Assembly: GCA_937907025.1 (NCBI GenBank)
Contig: CALESJ010000027.1
Span: 177,975-241,974 of the forward strand
Reading direction: 5' to 3'
Length of the DNA: 64,000 nucleotides
Origin: an uncultured Faecalibacterium sp.
GTDB taxonomy: Bacteria > Bacillota > Clostridia > Oscillospirales > Ruminococcaceae
In this document: one piece after another, positions 33,846 through 41,700 of the stretch
Numbering within the stretch: position 1 is the stretch's first letter
Layout: every line of letters begins with the position of its first letter
Position numbers and translations under genes: made by a program
The notes under the pieces: model-generated
What the model was told of the DNA's origin: nothing
Database searches by the model: none
What the model saw: only the letters and a program-made list of their open reading frames with translations

Positions 33846-35057
33846 TCATTTTTCACGGTCGGGTTCCAACTGGGCGGCACCATAGTTGGATTCCAGACGG
33901 ATCACGCAGAAATGGTCGGGCCAGCGCTGGCTGACGGCATCACGCAAAGCAGCCGTGAGGCGGGTAGCGCGGTGGTCCCGGGAGGTAAGATATTCCGGCG
34001 GCACAGCGCAGTCGAACACCACGTTGGTGTGGCTGTTGCCGGGCACGATGCGCAGGTCATGAATGGCCGCGGCGGGCTCCAGTTCGGCAGCCTTTTTGCG
34101 CACGAACTCCCGCAGTTCATTGGCGTGGGGGTCATCCACCACCACCGGGTCATAGTGGATGGTCGCGGTCAGGTCATCATCCCGGGCCAGATCCCGTTCG
34201 ATGTTGTCGATGATGTCATGGCTGGCCAGCACATCGGCAGAAGCGGACATCTCCACATGGAAGCTGACCAGGCGGTTGCCGGGGCCGTAATCGTGGAGCA
34301 TCAGGTCATGAATCCCCAGCACGCCGGGATAGGACATGACCTTTTCCTCAATGTGCTTGATGAGAGCCGGGTCCGGCGCAGCGCCCAGGATGGGGTCCAG
34401 GGTATCCCGCACCAGGCCGATACCGCTGTACAGGATGAAGGCAGCCACAGCCATACCGGCCAGACCATCCAGACGGTTAATGCCGGTGATGGAAGCAGCC
34501 AGGCTGGCCACCAGAACGGCGGAGGTGGACACCACGTCATTGCGGGCATCGGCGGCTGTGGCGATCAGGGTTTCGGAACCGATGAGAGTACCGATCTTGC
34601 GGTTGAACAGGGAAATCCAGACCTTGAGCAAAATGGACACCACCAGCACGATGCCGGTCAGCAGGCCAAACTCCACCACGGAAGGCTGAATCAGCTTGGC
34701 CACGCTCTCCTTGAGCAGCTCGATGCCGATGACCAGAATCATCACCGACACGGCCAGACCGGCCAGGTATTCATACCGGGCATGGCCGAAGGGATGTTTG
34801 TCGTCTGCCGGGCGTGCCCCCAGACGGAAGCCCACTAGGCTGACCACACTGGAACCTGCATCGGACAGGTTGTTCACACCATCAGCGGCAATAGCCACGC
34901 TGCCGAACAGCGTACCGACGGTAAACTTACCCGCAAACAGAAGCAGGTTGCAGATGATGCCGGCCACACAGGCCAGATTGCCGTACGCCGCGCGCACGGA
35001 CGGTTTGGAAGTATCTTCACTATCTTTGATAAATAAACGGATGAGCCAGCGGGTCAC
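33846..35057 (-). CDS. Cation diffusion facilitator (CDF) transporter
   Basis: 403 residues from a GTG at 35057, eight bases after GGGGAG; no in-frame ATG with a site fits the N-terminus. Six membrane segments; metal site residues in SVAIAADGVNNLSDAG (helix 2) and ATAADARNDVVSTSA (helix 5). The C-terminal cytoplasmic domain (from about 210) is longer than usual, with an extra ferredoxin-like half (after about 300). The Asn/Asp pattern in helix 2 suits Mn, Fe or Zn; specificity is not certain. Confidence 0.88.
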   Translation of the reverse strand: MTRWLIRLFIKDSEDTSKPSVRAAYGNLACVAGIICNLLLFAGKFTVGTLFGSVAIAADGVNNLSDAGSSVVSLVGFRLGARPADDKHPFGHARYEYLAGLAVSVMILVIGIELLKESVAKLIQPSVVEFGLLTGIVLVVSILLKVWISLFNRKIGTLIGSETLIATAADARNDVVSTSAVLVASLAASITGINRLDGLAGMAVAAFILYSGIGLVRDTLDPILGAAPDPALIKHIEEKVMSYPGVLGIHDLMLHDYGPGNRLVSFHVEMSASADVLASHDIIDNIERDLARDDDLTATIHYDPVVVDDPHANELREFVRKKAAELEPAAAIHDLRIVPGNSHTNVVFDCAVPPEYLTSRDHRATRLTAALRDAVSQRWPDHFCVIRLESNYGAAQLEPDREK

Positions 35058-35104
35058 GGCCCGGTCTCCCCTTTCTTTAGGACGGATATAAAATGGTCCG
35101 GCTG

Positions 35105-35141
35105 AAAAAGCAGCGGAGCCGCACAAAGGCGGGTCCGCTGT
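35105..35141 (-). terminator. Terminator after purA
   Basis: Minus strand AGCGGA and TCCGCT form the outer stem around CCCGCCTTTGTGCGGC, followed by GCTTTTT. Confidence 0.7.
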
Positions 35142-35200
35142 GTAAAGAACTCTTCGGTTTATGCCTTTTCTGCCGGACAGCAGATCAGGTTTGGATACAA

Positions 35201-36493
35201 TCAGTCACGCACAATGCAGGCGTCACGCTCGGGGCCGACGGAAATGTACTTGATGCGGCAGCCGACGGCCTGTTCCAGGTATTCCACATAGGCACGGGCT
35301 TCGGCGGGCAGATCCTCGTACTTGCGCACGGAGGTAATGTCGCAATGCCAGCCCTTCATCTCCTTGATGACAGGCTGTGCATCATCCAGGGCCTTGCCGG
35401 TGGGGAAACGGCCGGTCACGGTGCCATCAGCCAGGCGGTAGGATTCCACCACGGGAATGGTTTCCATGTAGTCCAGCACATCCAGCAGGGTCAGGGCCAG
35501 TTCATCACAGCCCTGGCACTGCACGCCGTAGCGGCTGGCAACCACGTCAAAGGGACCCACGCGGCGGGGACGGCCGGTGGCAGCGCCATATTCATGGCCA
35601 TGCTCACGCAGGACATCCTTTTCGGCTTCAGTCATGGCCAGTTCGGCGGTGAAGGGGCCTTCGCCCACGCAGGAGGAGTAGGCCTTCATGATGCCGACAG
35701 ACAGGTTCAGCTTGCGGCCCGGGATACCGGCGCCGATGGGCGCGTATGCGCTGATGGTGTTGGAACTGGAGGTGTAGGGATAAATGCCGTAGTCGATGTC
35801 ACGCAGGGCACCCAGCTGAGCTTCGAACATGATCTTCTTGCCGGCATCGTCGGCCTGGGCCAGGTACTCGCCCACGTCGCAGATGTAATCCTTGAAGGCG
35901 GCAGAGTAATGCTCGCACCAGGCCCACATTTCATCCACGCTGACAGGCTTCTGGCCGTAGATGGACACCATGGTCAGGTTCTTGGAATCGACGATGGTTT
36001 CCAGGCGCTTGCGAACGCCGGCGTCCATATGCACCAGGTCACCCATGCGCAGGGTCTTCTTCATGAACTTGTCGCCGTAGGTGTAGGCGATGCCGCGCTT
36101 GGTGGAGCCGAACTGTGCGCCGGTCTTGGACAGGCGGGCTTCCTCCAGGCCGTCCTGGTCCACATGGAACGGCATGGTAATGGTGGCGCGGTCGGAAATT
36201 TTCAGGTTGGCCGGGCTGATCTCAATGCCCTGCTCGCGCAGCGCGGCAATCTCCTTCTCCAGGTGGACAGGGTCGATGACCATGCCGCCGCCCATGACGC
36301 AGACCACGTTGGGGCGCAGGATGCCGGAAGGAATCAGGTTCAGCACGAACTTGCCGCGCTCGTTCTTGACGGTATGGCCGGCGTTGTCACCGCCCTGATA
36401 CCGCGCGACGATGTCGTAATCCTGGCTGAGAAGGTCGACCATACGGCCCTTTCCTTCGTCGCCCCAGTTGATGCCGGTAATTGCAGTAAGCAT
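35201..36493 (-). CDS. purA: Adenylosuccinate synthetase
   Basis: 430 residues, the usual length. N-terminal NWGDEGKGRMVD (P-loop and catalytic Asp), GGDNAGHTV, QFGSTKRGIAYTYGDK and the signature GRPRRVGPFD are all present. It joins IMP and aspartate with GTP to make adenylosuccinate, the first step from IMP to AMP. It has its own promoter and terminator, so is monocistronic. guaB, the competing step from IMP, is at 62.4 kb. Confidence 0.97.
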   Translation of the reverse strand: MLTAITGINWGDEGKGRMVDLLSQDYDIVARYQGGDNAGHTVKNERGKFVLNLIPSGILRPNVVCVMGGGMVIDPVHLEKEIAALREQGIEISPANLKISDRATITMPFHVDQDGLEEARLSKTGAQFGSTKRGIAYTYGDKFMKKTLRMGDLVHMDAGVRKRLETIVDSKNLTMVSIYGQKPVSVDEMWAWCEHYSAAFKDYICDVGEYLAQADDAGKKIMFEAQLGALRDIDYGIYPYTSSSNTISAYAPIGAGIPGRKLNLSVGIMKAYSSCVGEGPFTAELAMTEAEKDVLREHGHEYGAATGRPRRVGPFDVVASRYGVQCQGCDELALTLLDVLDYMETIPVVESYRLADGTVTGRFPTGKALDDAQPVIKEMKGWHCDITSVRKYEDLPAEARAYVEYLEQAVGCRIKYISVGPERDACIVRD

Positions 36494-36590
36494 GTTTTGT
36501 AACCTCTCTTTTTTGGTTCAATGTACAGCCTTTTCCGCCCGGTCCCCTTGGGGGCCGATTTGTTCAAACCGGGATACGCCGCCGCATATG

Positions 36591-36619
36591 ATTATACCAG
36601 ACATTGCCCCAAAATACAA
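36591..36619 (-). promoter_or_regulatory. Sigma-A promoter of purA
   Basis: TTGTAT (36619-36614), 17-base spacer, TATAAT (36596-36591), leaving a leader of about 90 bases. No purine riboswitch fold is seen in it. Confidence 0.75.
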
Positions 36620-36660
36620 GGCGCGCCCCGCAGGTTCACGCAAAACTTGCAGGGCGCGGC
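36620..36660 (-). terminator. Possible terminator after the 36.7-38.3 kb membrane-protein gene
   Basis: A GC-rich stem (GCGCCC...GGGCGC with mismatches) spans this stretch. The T tract on the minus strand is weak and overlaps the purA -35, so termination may be partial. Confidence 0.45.
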
Positions 36661-36680
36661 AATGATTTTTTTAGCACTTT

Positions 36681-38321
36681 TTATTGCACAGCGTGGGCTG
36701 CCTCCACCAAGGGGGCTGCATCCGGTGCCGTCAGCACCATAAAACTGCAGTCATCCTCATAAACCACCTGCGTCATATCCAGATACGGCAGGTTGTCCCG
36801 TGGAACGGTGGGATCGATCACCAGAAAGACCTCACCGCTGGGCAGCTCGTTGTGCCCCATATCCTGCAGCCATTCGTGCAGATTCATGCGAGTCATGTCG
36901 TCCACTGTCCACAGCTCCAGCTCGCCGTCCGACAATTCCGTCAGGGCATTGGCATACCAGAAAGTTGCATACCCCTGGGTGTAGCCGTTGTCCACCAGCC
37001 AGTTGCAGACGGTTTCCAGGTGTGGGTCGCCGCGCGGCGGTTCCTTTACAAACTGAACCGTTGTGGAAACGCTGGTGCACAGAAGTGCCGCAGCAAAAGC
37101 CACCGCCGCCCAATACCGCGGGATCCCCTTGCGCAGCGGGCAGGTTTCCCCTTCCACGCCCAGAACGGCAAACGCCAGCGGCACCGTGGGGAGCCAGTAA
37201 CTGCCATTGATCCCAATCATATCATTGAGGAAGGCAAAGGCGACCCCATCAACCAACAGACAGGACAAAAACACCGCCAGGACCGCTCCATGCACAAAAG
37301 ACAGGCTGCGGCGGCGAACAAACAGATGCGCGGTTGCCGCCACCAGCACCAAAGCGGTCAGCAGGCCGACAGCCCCCAGCACGCCGGGCAGGCTGAACAA
37401 AGGCACCGGGTCGTTGTAATCCAGCAGGCCCCTGTCGCCGGGATACCCGAACAGGGTCAAAAAGTCCGCCCATACCTGCAACAGGCGCCCCGGGTCCAGC
37501 ACGGTCCAGTTACGCTGGCCTTGATCAGAAAATGTATGGGTCGCTGCCAGCACCTTGGCATTGAACGCATAGCCGCCCGCCGACCAGAAAGCCGCCCACA
37601 AGGCGGCTGCCGCCAGCCGGACCTGCGGAATGCTGCGGGGTCTATGCAGCGGTGCGCAAAACCACCGCCGGGCCAGCAGCACCAGTGCCGCCGCTGCCAG
37701 CGGAGCATACAGATTCATGAGAATCCGCACGCCGTTAAGCCCTGCCGCAAAGGCAAGCAGTGTCAGCAACACCACGCGGAGCAGCGTACGGCGAGGCACT
37801 CCGGCTTGGGAAACGATGCGCAGCACAAGCCCCATGCTGAGCATGACAAAAATCATGTGGACGTAATAAAAGCCACCGAACACACAGTGGAACAACTGCC
37901 AGAATCCAAAAGGACACAGCAGCGCGCCAGCCAGACAGGGGGCGCTTTTCCGCAAGGTGGCGCCATAGAAGAAGTACAGCCCCGACAACGCCGTTAAAGC
38001 GGACAAAACAGCCTGCGCCAGCATGCGGGCTGCGTGCCAGTTATGCGGAAACACCCACAGCCCCAGTTTGAACAGGAGCTGCTCACAGAACACCCGCAGT
38101 TCGGTGGAATAATACCAGGTGACAGAAAGGAAACCACCTTCCTTATTCAGTTGATCCGCCAGCACCATTTCGGATGCCATGTCACTGTCCAGCAGCGAAT
38201 GCCCGTATGCCAGCATGAAGAGCACGCCGAACAGCCAGGCCCCAAACAGCCAGACCCACGGCACAACGTCCCAGACGCACACACGGGGCTTTCCGCTCAA
38301 GCGGATCTTAGCTTCGGACAC
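36681..38321 (-). CDS. Large polytopic membrane protein, GT-C-like
   Basis: 546 residues from a GTG at 38321, eight bases after GGGGG and inside the end of the DUF896 gene (14-base overlap). About eleven hydrophobic segments, the first at about 20-40, and a soluble C-terminal part of about 100 residues. The loop after the first segment has DSDMASEM, an acidic motif like that in polyprenyl-phosphate-sugar glycosyltransferases. Overall plan resembles the protein at 7.5-9.2 kb, though I see no strong sequence identity. Substrate unknown. Confidence 0.6.
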   Translation of the reverse strand: MSEAKIRLSGKPRVCVWDVVPWVWLFGAWLFGVLFMLAYGHSLLDSDMASEMVLADQLNKEGGFLSVTWYYSTELRVFCEQLLFKLGLWVFPHNWHAARMLAQAVLSALTALSGLYFFYGATLRKSAPCLAGALLCPFGFWQLFHCVFGGFYYVHMIFVMLSMGLVLRIVSQAGVPRRTLLRVVLLTLLAFAAGLNGVRILMNLYAPLAAAALVLLARRWFCAPLHRPRSIPQVRLAAAALWAAFWSAGGYAFNAKVLAATHTFSDQGQRNWTVLDPGRLLQVWADFLTLFGYPGDRGLLDYNDPVPLFSLPGVLGAVGLLTALVLVAATAHLFVRRRSLSFVHGAVLAVFLSCLLVDGVAFAFLNDMIGINGSYWLPTVPLAFAVLGVEGETCPLRKGIPRYWAAVAFAAALLCTSVSTTVQFVKEPPRGDPHLETVCNWLVDNGYTQGYATFWYANALTELSDGELELWTVDDMTRMNLHEWLQDMGHNELPSGEVFLVIDPTVPRDNLPYLDMTQVVYEDDCSFMVLTAPDAAPLVEAAHAVQ

Positions 38322-38532
38322 CGCCGGCGCCCCCTTTTTTGAGCAGCGGATGGCGGGTGCCGTCCGGTTCCTGCACAACGGTGTGTTCCAGCTGATTTTG
38401 CAAGGCCGCACGGACATCCGCCACATACCGGCGGCGCAGGTCCGCCCGTTCGGCAATTTCGGCTTCGGTCAGGCCTACGGTTTTGGCCTTGTGGGCCAGC
38501 TCATTGATACGGTCGATTTCGTGTTTCTGCAT
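38308..38532 (-). CDS. DUF896 protein (YnzC family)
   Basis: 74 residues from the ATG at 38532 (AGGGGGAT upstream). It starts MQKHEIDRINELAHKAKTVG and continues LTEAEIAERADLRRRYVADVR, the DUF896 signature of a short antiparallel helical bundle; a polar tail follows. YnzC of Bacillus is a SOS-linked small protein (in the yneA-yneB-ynzC operon), but the role is unknown and no lexA box is obvious here. It is cotranscribed with the membrane protein downstream. Confidence 0.88.
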   Translation of the reverse strand: MQKHEIDRINELAHKAKTVGLTEAEIAERADLRRRYVADVRAALQNQLEHTVVQEPDGTRHPLLKKGGAGGVRS

Positions 38533-38579
38533 GATATCCCCCTGTAAAAATCCCGGCCGAGCCGGAAACATTCCCGTTT

Positions 38580-38608
38580 AGTATACCATATCCGGCCGTA
38601 AATTGGAA
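38580..38608 (-). promoter_or_regulatory. Promoter of the DUF896 operon
   Basis: TTCCAA (38608-38603), 17-base spacer, TATACT (38585-38580), minus strand. Confidence 0.6.
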
Positions 38609-38681
38609 TGTTGTGCTGTACATTTTCGGAAAATGATGTATAATAGGAAAGCATCACTCTACAAAAGACAGGAGAAATCCC

Positions 38682-39842
38682 ATGAAACTGAAGAACATGA
38701 TCCGCCCGGCGGCTGTCCTGACTGCGGCCGCCCTGACCCTGGGCCTGGCAGCCTGCGGCGAGCAGGATACCGAAGCCGTCAGCTCCCCCGAAACGGCCAC
38801 CCCCGAAGCCGCCACTGAGGAAACGGCCGACCCCTACGCCTATCTGGCCAACTTCGATTACAGCTCCATCTTTGATGAGAACGGGTATGTGGCGGGTGTG
38901 ACCGCTTCCGATTACATTACCCTGCCGGATGATCTGAACCTGACACTCTCGGACGAAGCCAACACGGTTTCTGACGAGGATGTGTCCGACTATATCAGCA
39001 ACAACATTCTGGTCAACTATACCACCACCAACCAGATCACCGACCGCGCTGCCGCCGACGGCGACTCGGTCAATATCGACTTTGTGGGCACCGTGGACGG
39101 CGAGGAATTCGACGGCGGTTCCTCCGAAGGGTATGATCTGACCCTGGGCAGCGGTTCTTTCATCGACGGCTTCGAAGATCAGATCGTGGGGCACATGCCC
39201 GGCGAAACTTTCGACGTCAATGTGACCTTCCCCGAAGATTACCAGGCCACTGATCTGGCCGGCAAGGACGCCGTGTTCTCCACCACCCTGAACTACATTT
39301 CCGAAACCGTGACCCCCGAGCTGACCGATGACTTCGTGAAGGAAAACCTCAACGATTCTCTGGGTCTGAGCGACGTGGCCTCGCTGAACTCCTACATTTC
39401 GGACATGCTGCTGTTCAGCCAGCAGACCAATGAGCTGTACACCCAGCTGAGCAACACCCTGAGCGTGCAGGGCGAAGCCCCCGCTGAACTGACCAAGTAC
39501 TTTGAGGATTATTATCTGGAAAGTCCTTATCTGTATGCCCAGATGTACGGCATGACGCTGGACTCCTTCCTGCAGGCCAACGGTTATGATGACGCGGCCA
39601 GCTACCTGGAAACCTCCCGCGACTACATCAACGGCGCCGTTCAGCAGACCCTGATCATGCAGGCTCTGGCCGAAAAATACGGCATCACCTGCCCCACCGA
39701 AACCCTGGAGAGCCAGTTCCAGGAATATTTCGGCAGCAGCGACACTTCCAGCTATGTGAACTACTACGGCGAAAATTATCTGAAGATGAGCATCCTCAAC
39801 GACCTGGTCATGGAGCACCTGGTTGAGGAAGTCAACGCCTGA
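38682..39842 (+). CDS. Lipoprotein trigger-factor-like peptidyl-prolyl isomerase
   Basis: 386 residues. A lipoprotein signal peptide ends in LAACG (Cys about 26), then an acidic Thr/Glu linker. An FKBP-type domain (about 115-205; GDSVNIDFVGTVDGEEFDGG, GSFIDGFEDQIVGHMPGE) is followed by a helical trigger-factor C-terminal domain (about 215-385). It lacks the ribosome-binding N-terminal domain of Tig, so it is a surface foldase for secreted proteins, analogous in place to PrsA. A TATAAT box lies at 38639. A terminator with a ten-C run follows. Confidence 0.85.
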   Translation: MKLKNMIRPAAVLTAAALTLGLAACGEQDTEAVSSPETATPEAATEETADPYAYLANFDYSSIFDENGYVAGVTASDYITLPDDLNLTLSDEANTVSDEDVSDYISNNILVNYTTTNQITDRAAADGDSVNIDFVGTVDGEEFDGGSSEGYDLTLGSGSFIDGFEDQIVGHMPGETFDVNVTFPEDYQATDLAGKDAVFSTTLNYISETVTPELTDDFVKENLNDSLGLSDVASLNSYISDMLLFSQQTNELYTQLSNTLSVQGEAPAELTKYFEDYYLESPYLYAQMYGMTLDSFLQANGYDDAASYLETSRDYINGAVQQTLIMQALAEKYGITCPTETLESQFQEYFGSSDTSSYVNYYGENYLKMSILNDLVMEHLVEEVNA

Positions 39843-39859
39843 TAAAAATCTGCTTTTTT

Positions 39860-39897
39860 CCCCCCCCCCGACGCCCTGCGGTGCCGGGGGATTTTTT
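39860..39897 (+). terminator. Terminator after the foldase gene, with a ten-C run
   Basis: CCCCCGACGCC pairs with GGTGCCGGGGG (one mismatch, one wobble), then ATTTTTT. The 5' arm is part of a run of ten C (39860-39869), a slippage- and sequencing-prone tract. Confidence 0.75.
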
Positions 39898-39906
39898 ATT
39901 GCTCCA

Positions 39907-39935
39907 TTGACAGGGATACGGACAGGTGCTATACT
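39907..39935 (+). promoter_or_regulatory. Sigma-A promoter of the sdpRI-ABC operon
   Basis: TTGACA (39907-39912), exact 17-base spacer, TATACT (39930-39935). Confidence 0.88.
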
Positions 39936-39948
39936 GTGCCCAAGTTCT

Positions 39949-39972
39949 ATATTTAGATGTTTTTCTAAATAT
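39949..39972. promoter_or_regulatory. Inverted-repeat operator before sdpR
   Basis: ATATTTAGA (39949-39957) and TCTAAATAT (39964-39972) are perfect inverted copies six bases apart. They start about seven bases after the expected transcription start, a typical position for ArsR-type repressor binding. Confidence 0.8.
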
Positions 39973-39997
39973 CTCATTTGTAAAAGGAGGCACTCTG

Positions 39998-40282
39998 ATG
40001 GGAGATGCGTTCAAAGCTCTGGCCGACCCGACACGACGAAAAATCTTGGAGCTGCTCTCCGGCGGAGAGATGACCGCCGGAGATATTGCCGCCCATTTTG
40101 ATATGGCAAAGCCATCGGTCAGCCACCATCTGAACATTCTGAAAGCTGCCGGGCTGGTGACAGATGAACGGCGCGGGCAGAATATTGTGTACTGCCTGAA
40201 CCTGACGGTGTTTCAGGAAGTGGTGAAATGGTTTTACGACTTCGGCTTTATGAAGGGAGAAGACAATCATGAAGAATCATAA
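39998..40282 (+). CDS. sdpR-like: ArsR-family repressor, SdpR-like
   Basis: 94 residues from the ATG at 39998 (AAAAGGAGG eight bases upstream). A winged helix begins FKALADPTRRKILELL and the recognition helix lies in KPSVSHHLNILKAAGLV. There are no Cys metal ligands of ArsR or SmtB. It closely matches SdpR, the autorepressor of the Bacillus sdpRI immunity operon that is sequestered by membrane-bound SdpI. It overlaps sdpI by 14 bases, and its promoter has a palindromic operator. Confidence 0.88.
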   Translation: MGDAFKALADPTRRKILELLSGGEMTAGDIAAHFDMAKPSVSHHLNILKAAGLVTDERRGQNIVYCLNLTVFQEVVKWFYDFGFMKGEDNHEES

Positions 40283-40934
40283 ACTGTTCTGGGTTCTGGC
40301 TGCGGTGTGCGCACTGAACCTGCTGGGGCACGCTGTGTGTCTGCCCATGATGCCTGATCAGGTCCCCATCCACTGGAACTGGGCCGGCGTGGCCGATGGA
40401 TTCGGCCCCAAGTGGAGTTCCCTCGGGCTGGGATTTTTACCTCTGGGGCTGCTTGTGCTGTTCTGGATTCTGCCTGCCATTGACCCCAAAGGCCAGAACT
40501 TTGCAAAATTCCGGCCTATCTGGAACGGAGTCGTGCTGGCCACGGTCCTGTTCGGATGTGCCATCAGCTGGCTGAGTGAGCTGGCCGTGTTCGGAATCCT
40601 GCCGGACGGCAGCGACGCCGTGGGCGCGCTGGTTGGCGGCGGCATCGGCATCCTGTTCATCCTGCTGGGCAACTACATGCCCCGCATCAAGCAGAATTAT
40701 ACTTTCGGCTGCCGCACGCCCTGGGCCCTGGCCGATGAGCACAACTGGAACCGCACCCAGCGCATGGGTGGATTCACCTTTATTCTAATCGGGGCGGCCA
40801 CCCTGGTATCCGGCCTCTTTTCCGGTCTGATGGGGCCCATGGGCAGCACCTTTGTCCTGTTGGGCACCACCATCGCGGGAACTGTGTGGATTTACCTGTA
40901 TTCTTTCCTTGTATTCAAAAAGCTGATGAAGTGA
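40269..40934 (+). CDS. sdpI-like: SdpI/DUF1648 family membrane protein
   Basis: 221 residues, six hydrophobic segments. The N-terminal DUF1648 part has the signature PMMPDQVPIHWNWAGVADGFG; the SdpI domain has NYTFGCRTPWALADEHNWNRT. In Bacillus SdpI protects against the SdpC toxin and captures SdpR. No sdpC-like toxin gene is present here, so it may give immunity to toxins of neighbours or act only as a sensor. Two ABC transporter genes follow directly. Confidence 0.87.
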   Translation: MKNHKLFWVLAAVCALNLLGHAVCLPMMPDQVPIHWNWAGVADGFGPKWSSLGLGFLPLGLLVLFWILPAIDPKGQNFAKFRPIWNGVVLATVLFGCAISWLSELAVFGILPDGSDAVGALVGGGIGILFILLGNYMPRIKQNYTFGCRTPWALADEHNWNRTQRMGGFTFILIGAATLVSGLFSGLMGPMGSTFVLLGTTIAGTVWIYLYSFLVFKKLMK

Positions 40935-40944
40935 GGGCTGCGCC

Positions 40945-41700
40945 ATGCTGACCATTGACCATCTGACCAAAACCTATCCCGGCGGAAAAACCGCAGTTCG
41001 GGACCTGAGCCTGCATGTGGTTCCCGGGGACATTTACGGATTTATCGGTCACAACGGCGCGGGCAAAACCACCACCATCAAGGCGGCGGTGGGGCTGCTC
41101 GAGTTCGAGGAAGGCGATATCCGCATCAACGGTGTTTCCATCCGGCAGGACCCGCTGACCTGCAAACGTACCTTTGCCTATATTCCGGACGACCCGCTGC
41201 TGTATCCCTATCTGACCGGGCAGCAGTATCTGGATTTTGTGGCGGATGTATTCGAAGTTGCCCGTGCTGACCGCACGCAGCGCACCGAAGAGCTGGCCCG
41301 GCGGTTCGGACTGACCGATGTGCTGGGGAATTTAATCTCCTCCTATTCCCATGGCATGAAGCAAAAGCTGGCCATCCTGGGGGCACTGGTCCACGCACCG
41401 CGGCTGCTGATCCTGGACGAGCCTTTCGTGGGGCTGGACCCGGAAGCCGTTGTGACCCTGAAAGAGCTGATGCACGAACTTTGCCGGCAGGGCGGCGCCG
41501 TTTTCTTTTCCACCCATGTACTGGACGTGGCCGAGCGGCTGTGCAACAAGGTGGCTATCATCCGGCAGGGCCAATTGGTAGCCGCCGGGGAAACCGCAGC
41601 CCTGACCGGCGGCAAGACCCTGGAAGAAACCTTTATGGAGGTGGTACGCCATGGCGAAACCGACAACACCGCGGGCAATCGTCCTGCTTCTGAAACTTGA
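40945..41700 (+). CDS. ABC transporter ATP-binding protein
   Basis: 251 residues. Walker A GHNGAGKTTT, Q-loop region, signature LISSYSHGMKQK (variant of LSGGQ with SYSHGMKQ), Walker B LLILDEPFVGLDP and the switch His in STHVLD. This variant signature is typical of ABC-2 exporters such as bacteriocin-immunity or EcsA-type systems. Starts ten bases after sdpI and overlaps the permease gene by 50 bases. Confidence 0.93.
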   Translation: MLTIDHLTKTYPGGKTAVRDLSLHVVPGDIYGFIGHNGAGKTTTIKAAVGLLEFEEGDIRINGVSIRQDPLTCKRTFAYIPDDPLLYPYLTGQQYLDFVADVFEVARADRTQRTEELARRFGLTDVLGNLISSYSHGMKQKLAILGALVHAPRLLILDEPFVGLDPEAVVTLKELMHELCRQGGAVFFSTHVLDVAERLCNKVAIIRQGQLVAAGETAALTGGKTLEETFMEVVRHGETDNTAGNRPASET

